Shown here in pieces: positions 44,103 through 53,659 of a stretch of DNA of 64,000 nt. This DNA is from Janthinobacterium sp. GW456P. GTDB taxonomy: Bacteria > Pseudomonadota > Gammaproteobacteria > Burkholderiales > Burkholderiaceae_D. The stretch covers positions 1-64,000 of the forward strand of contig NZ_NEHB01000026.1 of NCBI RefSeq assembly GCF_002127655.1, written 5' to 3'. The notes under the pieces are model-generated. The model ran no database searches. It was not told where the DNA came from and saw only the letters and a program-made list of their open reading frames with translations. Each line of letters opens with the position of its first letter. The stretch's first letter is position 1. A program made the translations under genes and the position numbers.

Positions 44103-46925
44103 ATGCTTAAAGAAACCGTCATCTCTCGTGCCGTCCGCGTTGTCTGCGCCGGCGGCATGGCCGCGGCCTTGTCCGTCGCTTCGCAATCCGCAGTGGCATA
44201 AGATGCGCAGGGGGCCGATGCGCAGATACAGCGCGTGGAAGTGACCGGCTCGTCGATCAAGCGCATCGCTGCCGAAGGCGCCTTGCCTGTCACGGTGCTG
44301 ACCGCCGAAGCCATCCGCACCTCGGGCGCCACCTCGGTCACCGATCTTGTCAAGAAACTGTCTTCCGCCCAGGGTGCCACGACGGAAAGTTCTTCAGTAG
44401 GTGGCAGCACCTTCGGTTTCTCCGGTATTTCCGTGCATAACGTGGGTGAGACGCGTACGCTCGTCTTGCTGAACGGCAAGCGCCTGGCCCAGTTCGGCGG
44501 CCAGACGCTGACCGGTTTCGCCGCTGGCTTCGACTTGAATTCGATCCCTATCTCGGCAATCGAACGTGTGGAATTGCTGACCGATGGCGCCTCCGCCCTG
44601 TACGGTGCCGATGCCATCGCCGGCGTGGTCAACTTCATTACCAAGCACGATACGACGATCGGTGACGTGTCCATCGGCTACTCCGCACCCAAAAACGGTG
44701 CGCGTGAGAAACGCCTCAGCGCCACCAAGGGCTTTGGCAACCTGGACGAAGATGGCTACAACGTGGTGCTGACGTTTGGCCACGACGAGCGCGACAAGCT
44801 CGCCTCCGTCGACCGCAAGTTCGCCAGCACGGGCCAGGTGCAGTTCTCGGCCAATGGCAAGCGCTATCAGAAACAGCAGTTTTCCGTCAGCCCGATTCCC
44901 GCCAATGCCGTCGATGACAATGGCCAACTGATCAGTCCATATCAAAAAACCACTGGCTCCTGTCCCGCCAAGACTTTCCGCGTGCTGGAACCGTATGAAG
45001 ACCTGGACGGCACCCCGCGCTTAAATGATTACTGCGGTTATGATTTCGTCAAGGACCTGGAAATCTATCCGGAACGCAAGCGCGACAATTTTATGGCGTC
45101 GGGCACCTTCAAGATCGCCGGCCACGAGGTCTATGCCGACGTGCTCCTGTCGCGCACCAAGCAAACGTCGCGTATCGCCCCCGTGCCGGGCGAGATCGCC
45201 ATCGACGCTCGGACGCCGCTGCACGACAAGTATTTGTTGCCAATCGGTATTACTGGCGACAGCCTGGCGGCTTATCGCCTGTTCGACATGGGCCAGCGCA
45301 CGTCGAAGGATACGGCGGACTTCGCCAGTGTGGTGGTCGGCACGCGCGGCGTGGCTGCCGGCTGGGATTACAACGCATCCTATAACTTCTCGGAAAGCCG
45401 TGTAAAAGGCAGTATTTCTGGTTATCCTGGCGCGATTGCCGTCAGCAACCTGACCGCGAGCGGTTTGCTCGACCCCTTCGTCGGACCAGGCAAGCAGTCC
45501 ACCGCGGCGCAGGACGCCATCAAGGCCGCCACCTTTACCGGTTACTGGGACGGCGGCACCTCGCGCCTGCAAACCATCAACCTGAACGGTTCGACGGAAC
45601 TGCGGCGCCTGGCGGGCGGTGCAATGATGCTGGGCGTGGGCGCGAACATCAACCGCGAGGAATTTTCCTCGAAACCGAGTCCGTTTGCGCAAGGCATCCT
45701 GGCCGACCCCGTGAAGGGTACCTTGTGCGGCGGCACGACCGGCTTGGAGTGCGACCAGCGTTTCGGCGATGCGGCCAGCAGCAAGCCGTACAGTGCCAGC
45801 CGCACCTCGAAGGGCATTTTTGGCGAAGTCATCGCGCCCGTGCTGAAAGAGCTGGAACTGGGCGCGGCCCTGCGTTTCGACGAGTTCTCGGACTTTGGCG
45901 GCGCTACCACGGCCAAGGCCAATTTTAAATGGACGCCAGCGCCCACCTTGCTGATCCGCGGCTCTGTCGGCAATGGTTTCCATGCGCCGACAGTGCCACA
46001 AGTTAACGCCTTGCAGCGCGGTTATGGCGTCACCAGCGAGAAGTACACGTGCACGCCGGCACTGCAGGCGATCGCCACGCGTCTCAATGCGCAATGCCAG
46101 CCAGGCAACCACCAGTACGACCAGCTGGCAGGCGGCAATCGCAACTTGCAGCCTGAAAAGTCGAAACAGGCAACCATAGGCTTCCGCTACGAGCCGATCA
46201 GCGCCATTACCCTGGGCGCCGACCTGTGGCATGTACAGATCCGCGATTCCTTCGGCCAACTGACCGAGCAGCTGGTGTTCGCCAATCCCGCCGCCTATCC
46301 GAAAGCGTGGAGCGTCAACACGGACGTCGGCACGGGCAAGACCTATCTGGCCTTCCTTGCCGACAACCAGAACCTGGGCAAGTCGTTCGCCACCGGTGTC
46401 GATATCGACGTCAGCGCCCGTTACCGCTCCGGTATCGGCCTGTTCACCTCGCAGCTGAACGCGACGCAGATGCTGCGCGAAGATATACAGCTGGAACGCA
46501 ACGGCAAGTATTATTCTGCGCTGGGTAACTTCGCCGAGCTCGGTACCGTTACCTTCCGCACGCGCGGCCAGTGGACGAATACCTTGAAAACGGGCAACTG
46601 GGCCAATTCGCTGACGGTCAACTTCCTGTCCGGCTACAAAGATCAGAAAACGACGGTCGATGTGCTTGACGCTTCGGGCGCCGTGACGGGGCAGGAAGAT
46701 ATCCGCATGCGTGTCGGCTTCTATTCGACGCTCGACTGGCAAACGGTGTGGACACCAAGCAAGAGCTGGGTCCTCACCGCCGGCGTGCTGAACCTGACCG
46801 ACAAGAGCCCGCCATTCGTGCCATCGACGTCCGGCGCGAACCGCGGCCAGCAATTCGGCTATGACGACCGCTACTACGATCCGCGCGGCCGGACGGGTTA
46901 CCTGAATGCCTCGTACAAGTTCTAA
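44103..46925 (+). pseudogene. TonB-dependent receptor interrupted by one in-frame ochre stop
   Basis: From ATG 44103 the frame encodes a full signal peptide (MLKETVISRAVRVVCAGGMA ... SVASQSAVA), then TAA at 44199-44201 (codon 33), then continues uninterrupted in the same frame to 46925, about 940 codons in all. The sequence after the stop is a normal receptor: IQRVEVTGSSIKRIAAEGAL, LVLLNGKRLAQFGGQ, IERVELLTDGASALYGADAI, and a C-terminal NASYKF. The stop falls exactly where the signal peptide should end, probably a CAA-to-TAA change. Re-initiation at GTG 44235 would lack export. No frameshift or deletion is visible, so the break is recent, an assembly error, or suppressed. Confidence 0.9.
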
Positions 46926-46942
46926 GGGATACCGATAGGCGT

Positions 46943-46973
46943 AAAAAAACCGGCACAGCGTGTCGGTTTTTTT
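46943..46973. terminator. Bidirectional terminator
   Basis: A-run, CCGGCAC / GTGTCGG stem (one G-U pair) and T-run, between the interrupted receptor and the convergent FAD oxidoreductase. Confidence 0.8.
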
Positions 46974-46993
46974 GTTTATGGCGCTGGGCCTGT

Positions 46994-48625
46994 CTAGCCG
47001 CGCGCCGCCATCGACAGGGCCACGGCCTCGGCCACCTTGATGCCGTCGACGGCCGCCGACAGGATGCCGCCCGCATAGCCGGCGCCTTCGCCGGCCGGGA
47101 ACAGGCCCCGCGTGTTCAGGCTTTGCAAGTCGTCGTCGCGGCGCTTGATGCGGATCGGCGACGAGGTGCGCGTTTCCACGCCCGTCAGCACGGCGTCGGC
47201 CTTGTAGTAACCCTTGATCTGCTTGTTGAACGCCGGGAAGGCTTCGCGCAGGGCCGTGATCGCATACTCGGGCAGCGAGGGTGCCAGGTCCGTCAGGTGC
47301 ACCGCCGGTTTGTACGACGGCACCACGCTGCCGAATTCCGTCGAGGCGCGGCCGGCCACGAAGTCGCCGACCAGTTGTCCTGGGGCATCGTAGTTGCCGC
47401 CACCGAGGGCGAACGCGCGCTCTTCCAGTTCGCGCTGCAGCGCGATGCCGGCCAGCGGGTCGCCCGGGTAATCGGCCGGCGTGATGCCGACCACGATGGC
47501 GCTGTTGGCGTTGCGCTCGTTGCGCGAATACTGGCTCATGCCGTTCGTCACCAGGCGGCCCGGTTCCGAGGCGGCCGCCACCACCGTGCCGCCTGGGCAC
47601 ATGCAGAAGCTGTAGACGGAGCGGCCATTGCTGGCGTGGTGCACGAGCTTGTAGTCGGCCGCGCCCAGGATCGGGTGGCCGGCGCTGGGGCCGAAACGGC
47701 AGCTGTCGATCAGGGATTGCGGGTGTTCCACGCGGAAGCCGATCGAGAACGGTTTCGCTTCGATGTACACGCCGCGCTGGTGCAGCATTTCAAAGGTGTC
47801 GCGCGCGCTGTGGCCGATGGCCAGCACGACGTGGTTGCTGGCGATGGTTTCGCCATTGGCCAGCACCACGCCGCGCACTTGGCCGCCGTTGGCGCCCGGC
47901 ACGATGTCGAGATCGACCACCTTGCTCTCGAAGCGGTATTCGCCGCCCAGGCGTTCGATATTCGCGCGCATCTCTTCGACCATCTTGACCAGGCGGAAGG
48001 TGCCGATGTGCGGCTTGCTCACATACATGATTTCTTCCGGCGCGCCCGCTTTGACGAATTCCGTCAGCACCTTGCGGCCGTAGTGTTTCGGGTCCTTGAT
48101 CTGGCTGTACAGCTTGCCGTCCGAGAAGGTGCCGGCACCGCCTTCGCCGAACTGCACGTTCGATTCCGGGTTCAGCTCCCGCTTGCGCCAGAAGCCGAAG
48201 GTATCGACCGTGCGTTCGCGCACCTGCTTGCCCCGCTCCAGGATGAGGGGGCGCAAGCCCATCTGCGCCAGGATCAGCGCCACGAACAGGCCGCACGGGC
48301 CCGTGCCGATGACGATGGGACGCGGTTCCTTGCTGTGGCCAGCCAGCTGTTCGCCGCCGGCGACGAATTTGTAGTCGGTGTCGGGCGCGGGCATCAGGTG
48401 GATATCGTGGCCCAGGCGCGCCAGCACGGCCGCTTCATTCTTCACCTCGACGTGCAACGAGTAAATCAACACCACGGCACTGCGCTTGCGCGCGTCATAG
48501 CTGCGCTTGAAGACGGTAAAGCCGAGCAGCTCATCCGCGGCAATGCCGAGGCGCGCCAGGATGGCGGCGGGCAGGGCCGCTTCGTCGTGTTCGAGGGGGA
48601 GTTTTACTTCGTTGAGTCGCAACAT
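46994..48625 (-). CDS. FAD-dependent oxidoreductase
   Basis: A 543-residue protein. The N-terminal about 100 residues (MLRLNEVKLPLEHDEAALPA) form a domain of their own. An FAD-binding Rossmann motif follows (PIVIGTGPCGLFVALILAQM), then NVQFGEGGAGTFSDGKLYSQ, and a C-terminal FAD motif LFPAGEGAGYAGGILSAAVD. It belongs to the COG2509-type uncharacterised FAD dehydrogenases. The cysteine pair in YSFCMCPGGTVV is conserved in the group as I recall. Substrate unknown. Alone between terminators. Confidence 0.85.
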   Translation of the reverse strand: MLRLNEVKLPLEHDEAALPAAILARLGIAADELLGFTVFKRSYDARKRSAVVLIYSLHVEVKNEAAVLARLGHDIHLMPAPDTDYKFVAGGEQLAGHSKEPRPIVIGTGPCGLFVALILAQMGLRPLILERGKQVRERTVDTFGFWRKRELNPESNVQFGEGGAGTFSDGKLYSQIKDPKHYGRKVLTEFVKAGAPEEIMYVSKPHIGTFRLVKMVEEMRANIERLGGEYRFESKVVDLDIVPGANGGQVRGVVLANGETIASNHVVLAIGHSARDTFEMLHQRGVYIEAKPFSIGFRVEHPQSLIDSCRFGPSAGHPILGAADYKLVHHASNGRSVYSFCMCPGGTVVAAASEPGRLVTNGMSQYSRNERNANSAIVVGITPADYPGDPLAGIALQRELEERAFALGGGNYDAPGQLVGDFVAGRASTEFGSVVPSYKPAVHLTDLAPSLPEYAITALREAFPAFNKQIKGYYKADAVLTGVETRTSSPIRIKRRDDDLQSLNTRGLFPAGEGAGYAGGILSAAVDGIKVAEAVALSMAARG

Positions 48626-48784
48626 GGTGTGTATTTTTTAAAAATTGCCGGGCTCCGTATCTAGCGGAGAGTATGTGGTGCCGCGTGACGGCATCCGGGC
48701 GCTATTTTACCCGCATGTCCAGTGTCGGGCCATCTGCAGGGTATCGCCAGGGGAACTCGCGGCGCAGGAAAGAGGGGTTAAAAG

Positions 48785-48826
48785 AAAAAATCCGGGGGCC
48801 AACTGCATGGCCACCGGATTTTTTGC
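48785..48826 (-). terminator. Terminator after the minus-strand TonB receptor
   Basis: AAAAATCCGG ... CCGGATTTTTT stem with an inner GGCC / GGCC pairing, ending about 30 bases past the receptor stop. Confidence 0.78.
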
Positions 48827-48854
48827 TAACTAGCTGTTATTTCTTGCCTGGCTA

Positions 48855-51623
48855 TTAGAACGTGTAGCGGCCGCCCAGCGTGAAATAACGGCCCACTGCG
48901 CCCGATTGGTGCAGCGATGGGTTGTAGTTGATGCGGCCGTAGGTCTGTACGTCCAGTGGTGCCATCTTGTCGAACAGGTTGGTGATCGACGCGGTGAGTT
49001 CCCATTGTTTCGTGACATTCCACTTGGCAAACAGATCCGTGGTCGTGAACGAAGCGATACGGCAGTTTTTGTACGGCACGTCGTTCTCATCGACGTCCAG
49101 GCAGTCGCCCTTAACATCGTTCTTGTTGCTGATGCTGCTGACGTAGTTCATGTTGGCCGTGATGTTGACCGGACCTTGATCCCAGCCCAGGGTCAGGCGG
49201 ACTTTGGTCTTCGGCGTACCGCCGTTACCGGACAGGTTGACGTCACCGTGGGTGCCAGCAAACTCCAGTACCGTGCCGTCGGCATTGGTACGGGTGAATT
49301 CTTTCATGTACGTCACCGTCACGCCCGAGTTGAAGCGGCCGTATTCGCCGGCGTTGTACTTGCCGCGCAGATCCAGATCGATACCCGAGGTCTTGGTCTT
49401 GCCTGCGTTCAGGTAAGGTGCTTTGACCATCAGGATAGGACCAGCCAGGCCTGGGAAGTTGCTCGTCGGTTCGCCACGAACGATTTCCGCGTCTGGGTAG
49501 CCGGCTGGATTGGCAACCACAGCGCCAGGATCGGAGCCGTTGATTTCGCCATCACGGACGATTTTCCACCAGTCGATCGACAGGCTGATGTTCTTGATCG
49601 GCTCAAGCACCATGCCCAGGCTGTAGCTCTTCGATGTTTCCGGCTTGATGTTCTTGTTGCCGATGGTGATCGCGCCGACTTGTTGCGACGAGCAATCGAT
49701 AGGCAATTTCGTCACGGCGCAACGCACTGGATCGCTGGCGATGCTGGTGAACGCCGCCACGGCGCTGTTGCCGTTTTCCGCTGCACTAGGCGCGCGGAAA
49801 CCTTCCGCATAGGTACCGCGGAAAGCCACGGCCGATGCTGGCGTGAACTTGAATCCGACTTTTGGCGTGGTCGAGCGGCCATAGTCCGAGTAATCATCGC
49901 TGCGCAGCGCGAATTGCAGTTCCAGCTCTTTCATGACTGGCGCGGCGAGTTCGGCGTACAGGGCCTTGACGTTGCGCGAACCTTGCGAAGCGGAATAACC
50001 CAGACCAACGATATCGTTGATGTCGGTATATGGCGTCGACTGGCTGTTCGTTTCTTCCTTGCGGTATTCGGCACCCAAGGCCAGGCCCATCATGCCGCCT
50101 GGCAATTGGAACAGTTCGCGCGTCGCCTTGAAGTCCAGCGATGTGCTCTTCGTCGTGCCCGAGTTGCTCAGCGTAGGCGATACCAGTGCCAGTACTTCAG
50201 GGCTGTTGATCACACCCTTGCCGATGCGGAAGGTGCCGTTGTTCAGCGCCGTGCGCAGGGCGCTGGAACGGTAGTAGCCCGTCTGCGTGCGGTCGGTTTT
50301 GCTTTCTGCGTACATCAGGCCGGTATCATAATCCCAGTTGGCATACGTACCCTTGACGCCGGCCAGCACACGGGTGACGGTCGTTTCGAGGTTCGATACG
50401 CGTGGACGCGATGCGTCGACCCAGCGCGGACGGGCGGCGACGCCCAGGATGTTGTCCGGGTGGTTTGCCGGCATCAGCAACTGATCCGGGCCGGTGCTGG
50501 TGTTGTTGACGCGGGCGTTGACGAGGTCAAAGCCGGCGCCGGTCAGGCCGGATGGGGTGGTGTAGGTGTCGGCCTTCGACTTGAAGATGCCCACTTCCGT
50601 GTAGCCTTGCGCGTCGGCGCCCAGCGCCAGGGTGCCGCGCATGAACAGGTTGACGTTTTCGGTCTTTGGCTGGACGGTTGCGAACTGGACCGGATCCCAC
50701 AGGCAGCCGCCGCGCGAGTTGTCGTTCGAGCTGCCACCTGTCGGGTCGAGGTTGATCGGATCGCACGAACCAGGCAAATTGGTCACGTTGCCGGCAGGAG
50801 CGCCAGCGGCGTTGACTGGACGCAGGGTGCCCAGGAAGGAGCTGCCGCCGCCGTTACCGGCAGTGGTAAAGCCGGCGCGCTGGTCACGTCCACCCCATGG
50901 ACGGGCATCGGCCTGGCCGATCCACTTGTCGCGGTTGGTTTGCTTGATTTCGCCCGATTTTTTCGCATCGAGGGTGGCGAAGACGTTGAATTTGTCTGTG
51001 TCCATGTCGCCGAAGCCGATGGCGCCGGAGATGCTGGTGACGGTGCCGTCGCCGTGACCGCTCTGGCCGACGTTAGCGGAGATGGTCTTGCCGACATAAT
51101 TCTGACGCAAGATGATGTTGACCACGCCGGCGATCGCGTCGGAGCCGTAAATGGCGGAAGCGCCGTCTTTCAGGATGTCGATGCGGTCCACGGCGTCGAG
51201 GGGAATCGAGTTCAAGTCGACGAAGCTGCGCTGGCCGTCATCGCCGAAGCCGTATGGTGCCGTGCGGCGGCCATTGATCAGCACGAGGGTCGAGCTGACG
51301 CTCAAACCGCGCAGCGAAACGCCCGAGGCGCTGCCGGCGAAACCGCTGGTGAAGGAGCCGCTGATACTGCCGTTGTTGTCGGCCGAGATGCTGCGCACGA
51401 CGTCGGCGATCGATGCCTTGCCGGTTTGTTCGATATCTTTACGTGTCAGCGTTTGAATGACCGAAATGGTCTCGGCTTCCGCGCGCTTGATGCTCGAACC
51501 TGTCACTTCGACCTTTTGAATGTTTTGGCCGGTAGTCTGTGCGTTGGCCACGTGCATGCCAAACGCAAGGCTGCCGATAAACATCAAACGGATAGACCGC
51601 GATAATCCTGTTTCCACCATCAT
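48855..51623 (-). CDS. TonB-dependent receptor
   Basis: A 922-residue outer-membrane receptor. Signal peptide SIRLMFIGSLAFGMHVANAQ; IQKVEVTGSSIKRAEAETIS begins the plug; LVLINGRRTAPYGFG and VDRIDILKDGASAIYGSDAI follow. The barrel ends in GRYFTLGGRYTF with a C-terminal Phe. Start ATG 51623 has GAGGAG 7 bases upstream (a second ATG follows at 51620). It shares the VTGSSIKR signature with the receptors at 44103 and 53660, so the three are paralogues. No dedicated TonB or substrate enzyme is adjacent; the substrate is unknown. Confidence 0.94.
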   Translation of the reverse strand: MMVETGLSRSIRLMFIGSLAFGMHVANAQTTGQNIQKVEVTGSSIKRAEAETISVIQTLTRKDIEQTGKASIADVVRSISADNNGSISGSFTSGFAGSASGVSLRGLSVSSTLVLINGRRTAPYGFGDDGQRSFVDLNSIPLDAVDRIDILKDGASAIYGSDAIAGVVNIILRQNYVGKTISANVGQSGHGDGTVTSISGAIGFGDMDTDKFNVFATLDAKKSGEIKQTNRDKWIGQADARPWGGRDQRAGFTTAGNGGGSSFLGTLRPVNAAGAPAGNVTNLPGSCDPINLDPTGGSSNDNSRGGCLWDPVQFATVQPKTENVNLFMRGTLALGADAQGYTEVGIFKSKADTYTTPSGLTGAGFDLVNARVNNTSTGPDQLLMPANHPDNILGVAARPRWVDASRPRVSNLETTVTRVLAGVKGTYANWDYDTGLMYAESKTDRTQTGYYRSSALRTALNNGTFRIGKGVINSPEVLALVSPTLSNSGTTKSTSLDFKATRELFQLPGGMMGLALGAEYRKEETNSQSTPYTDINDIVGLGYSASQGSRNVKALYAELAAPVMKELELQFALRSDDYSDYGRSTTPKVGFKFTPASAVAFRGTYAEGFRAPSAAENGNSAVAAFTSIASDPVRCAVTKLPIDCSSQQVGAITIGNKNIKPETSKSYSLGMVLEPIKNISLSIDWWKIVRDGEINGSDPGAVVANPAGYPDAEIVRGEPTSNFPGLAGPILMVKAPYLNAGKTKTSGIDLDLRGKYNAGEYGRFNSGVTVTYMKEFTRTNADGTVLEFAGTHGDVNLSGNGGTPKTKVRLTLGWDQGPVNITANMNYVSSISNKNDVKGDCLDVDENDVPYKNCRIASFTTTDLFAKWNVTKQWELTASITNLFDKMAPLDVQTYGRINYNPSLHQSGAVGRYFTLGGRYTF

Positions 51624-52402
51624 TGCAAAACTCCTCACTTTATGAATATGTGGCTTGACGTCGCCTTGTATTGGCAAGATCGGCCATATATGTATCTATT
51701 ATTTTATCGATCGTCTCATGGACGGTGTCTTTGAAATTATTGATTATTCAAAATTTCAAGACGTTAATGAAACCATCGCAATGACTTGGCTGTCAATTTT
51801 TATAGCGGCAATGCATATAAAAAAACAACACAAGGCACAGTTCGCTGCTTCCCCTTTCTCCGCTGGTCGCACCATGGGGGCTGCCAAGGCCGCATGTTTG
51901 CTCACTTGCAGGGTGGATGCGTGCGGAGGTGGTGGCGCGAAAAGTGTTGTTTTTTTGTACTAAATCGGAGAACGATAGACGTAAGCGCCATCATGGTGCA
52001 ATATTGGGTTTATGCATCAAAGAAGTGCGGCGTCGTACCATATTGGTGCTTAATCGCCGCCTGCTTAGGCGTTTTATTTATTTCTATATTTGAAAAGATA
52101 ATAGCGTGTCCGCCATTCTTTGAATGCGCGGATTATCTTTGTTGTTTATCTTTGTTATTCGCGATGCTTGCGCAATAAGGAAGATGCGTGATATTCCGCT
52201 TTGTGGCGAGGCCGGCATTATCGGAGTTGAATTGCAGCGCGGCACTCCGCCGGGAAACAGCCGGAAAACTGGAATGGCGCTTGCGGCTGGCTTTGCGCCA
52301 TGCCCTTGGCAGGCCTTGCTGGCGGCGCCCATGTTCCCGGGCCGGCTGTTTAGATAAGAATCCAGATGAGAATGGCGGATAGCGCCGCCATGGTGGCTAT
52401 GT
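51624..52402. other. AT-richer intergenic region, no clear gene
   Basis: Nearly 780 bases between the divergent-facing receptor and rsmE ends. The stretch 51640-52180 is markedly more AT-rich than its neighbours. A perfect 13-base inverted repeat (AAAAAAACAACAC at 51819-51831 and GTGTTGTTTTTTT at 51944-51956) flanks 112 bases. Open frames up to 130 codons exist but show no ribosome binding site, no recognisable domain and biased composition. May be a degraded insertion or a regulatory region. Confidence 0.5.
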
Positions 52403-53128
52403 TTACATGCCGCCCCACAAGGCGCCCAAGGTGGCCAGCGCCGTCAGGCCCGCCGTTTCCGTGCGCAGGATGCGCGGCCCCATAGCCAGGCCGATGGCGC
52501 CGGCGGCCAGGGCCGCCTTTTCTTCCGCTTCCGAAAACCCGCCTTCCGGCCCCACCATCACGGTAATCGCCTGCGGCGGCTGGTGACGCGCCCAGTCGGC
52601 CAGCGACTGCTCCGCACGCGGCGTCAGGATGATGCGTTTATGTAAATCCTGCTGGCTGCTCCAGCTATTAAAATCCTGCAGTGGCGCCAACTGCGCCAGG
52701 CGGTTGCGCCCGCATTGTTCCGATGCGGACACGATGATCGCTTGCCAATGGGTCAGTTTTTTCTCCGCCCGCTCGGCGGACAGGCGCACGACGCAGCGTT
52801 GCGCCGCCAGCGGCACGATGCCGGCCGCGCCCAGTTCGATGGCTTTTTCGATGATCCAGTCCATTTTGGACGCTTCCGGCAGCGCTTGTGCCAGGGTCAC
52901 AGCGTAGGGCAGTTCCGCTTCGCGCGCCGTGTGGGACTTCAGTTCGGCGCTGGCGCGTTTTTTCTCGACGTTGCACAAGACAGCCGTGTACTCGCCGCCC
53001 TCGCCGTTGAAGACGGTGATGGCCTCGCCCGGCACAAGGCGCACCACATGGACGTGGTGGGCGACGGCGTCGGGCAGAGCGATGGTGGCGCCTATGGCGA
53101 GTGGCTGGGGACAGAAAAAACGCGGCAT
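52403..53128 (-). CDS. rsmE: 16S rRNA (uracil-1498-N3)-methyltransferase
   Basis: A 241-residue SPOUT-fold methyltransferase. It begins MPRFFCPQPLAIGATIALPD with the PUA-like N-terminal domain, then IIEKAIELGAAGIVPLAAQR and the knot motifs VMVGPEGGFSEAEE and MGPRILRTETAGLTAL. It methylates U1498 in the decoding centre. ATG 53128 fits the family N-terminus; an upstream open extension lacks a site. A very stable hairpin lies in its 5' region (53167-53194). Confidence 0.95.
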   Translation of the reverse strand: MPRFFCPQPLAIGATIALPDAVAHHVHVVRLVPGEAITVFNGEGGEYTAVLCNVEKKRASAELKSHTAREAELPYAVTLAQALPEASKMDWIIEKAIELGAAGIVPLAAQRCVVRLSAERAEKKLTHWQAIIVSASEQCGRNRLAQLAPLQDFNSWSSQQDLHKRIILTPRAEQSLADWARHQPPQAITVMVGPEGGFSEAEEKAALAAGAIGLAMGPRILRTETAGLTALATLGALWGGM

Positions 53129-53659
53129 GCAACATCCTGGCGGAGAGAAACAATGGAAGGTGCCGCGCCGCGCGCGGGTGGGGGCGCGCGCGGCAGCGAC
53201 TCGAGAGTGCAATTTTAGTGCCGCTGCGCGCGGCCGGGTGAAATTCTTGCCGCCGGGCCTGCGCGGCGCATCCGGGACGGGAAATTGCGTGGAGATAACA
53301 AGCTGACTAAAACGAAATGTTGTTTTTTGATTTCACAAATCATTGCATTATTGACAGTGATACTTTTGGCGTGGTTTGATGACTATACAAGTTGTGTTGA
53401 AAGACATCAATTGTTTCCAGCAATGTCGTCCGTGATGTGATTCGGTATGGTATGGGGAGACGCCGCACGTTTCAATGCCTGGGCCTATGACCCTGGGCGC
53501 GTTGCGGCCGGCTTAAATTGGTTGGACAAGTATGACGCTGTAGCTGTAACGGGAGGGGGCTTGCAGTTTTTCGCAAGACCATGAGAGATTTAAGTGATTA
53601 TAAAAATACAAACTAATCGCTTATCAAGTGATATCAGGGATCATGAAAAGGAATCAGTT
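53129..53659. other. Divergent rsmE / TonB receptor intergenic region
   Basis: About 530 bases. The first 100, next to rsmE, are extremely GC-rich and hold the hairpin at 53167-53194. The middle and right parts are more AT-rich and probably hold the receptor promoter; AAAAGGAA precedes ATG 53660. No gene recognised. Confidence 0.5.
53167..53194. repeat. Perfect GC hairpin in the rsmE upstream region
   Basis: GCCGCGCGCG (53167-53176) and CGCGCGCGGC (53185-53194), 10 pairs, all G-C, around an 8-base G-rich loop. It starts about 40 bases upstream of the rsmE ATG on the minus strand and could lie in its leader. Confidence 0.6.

Noticed and set aside
44199-44201. Ochre codon as programmed recoding (read-through or non-canonical amino acid)
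   Set aside because: TAA is not known as a recoded sense codon in this group and no recoding structure is visible. A point mutation or sequence error is simpler.
45021-47600. Minus-strand open frame of 859 codons across the interrupted receptor and FAD oxidoreductase
   Set aside because: Runs through a bidirectional terminator and in a different frame from the real oxidoreductase; no domain.
48906-51605. Plus-strand open frame of 899 codons opposite the TonB receptor
   Set aside because: Antisense frame of a GC-rich gene. The opposite strand has the signal peptide, plug and barrel motifs.
51786-52178. Open frame of 130 codons in the AT-rich island
   Set aside because: No ribosome binding site, Cys/Trp/Phe-heavy composition, no domain, and competing frames overlap it.
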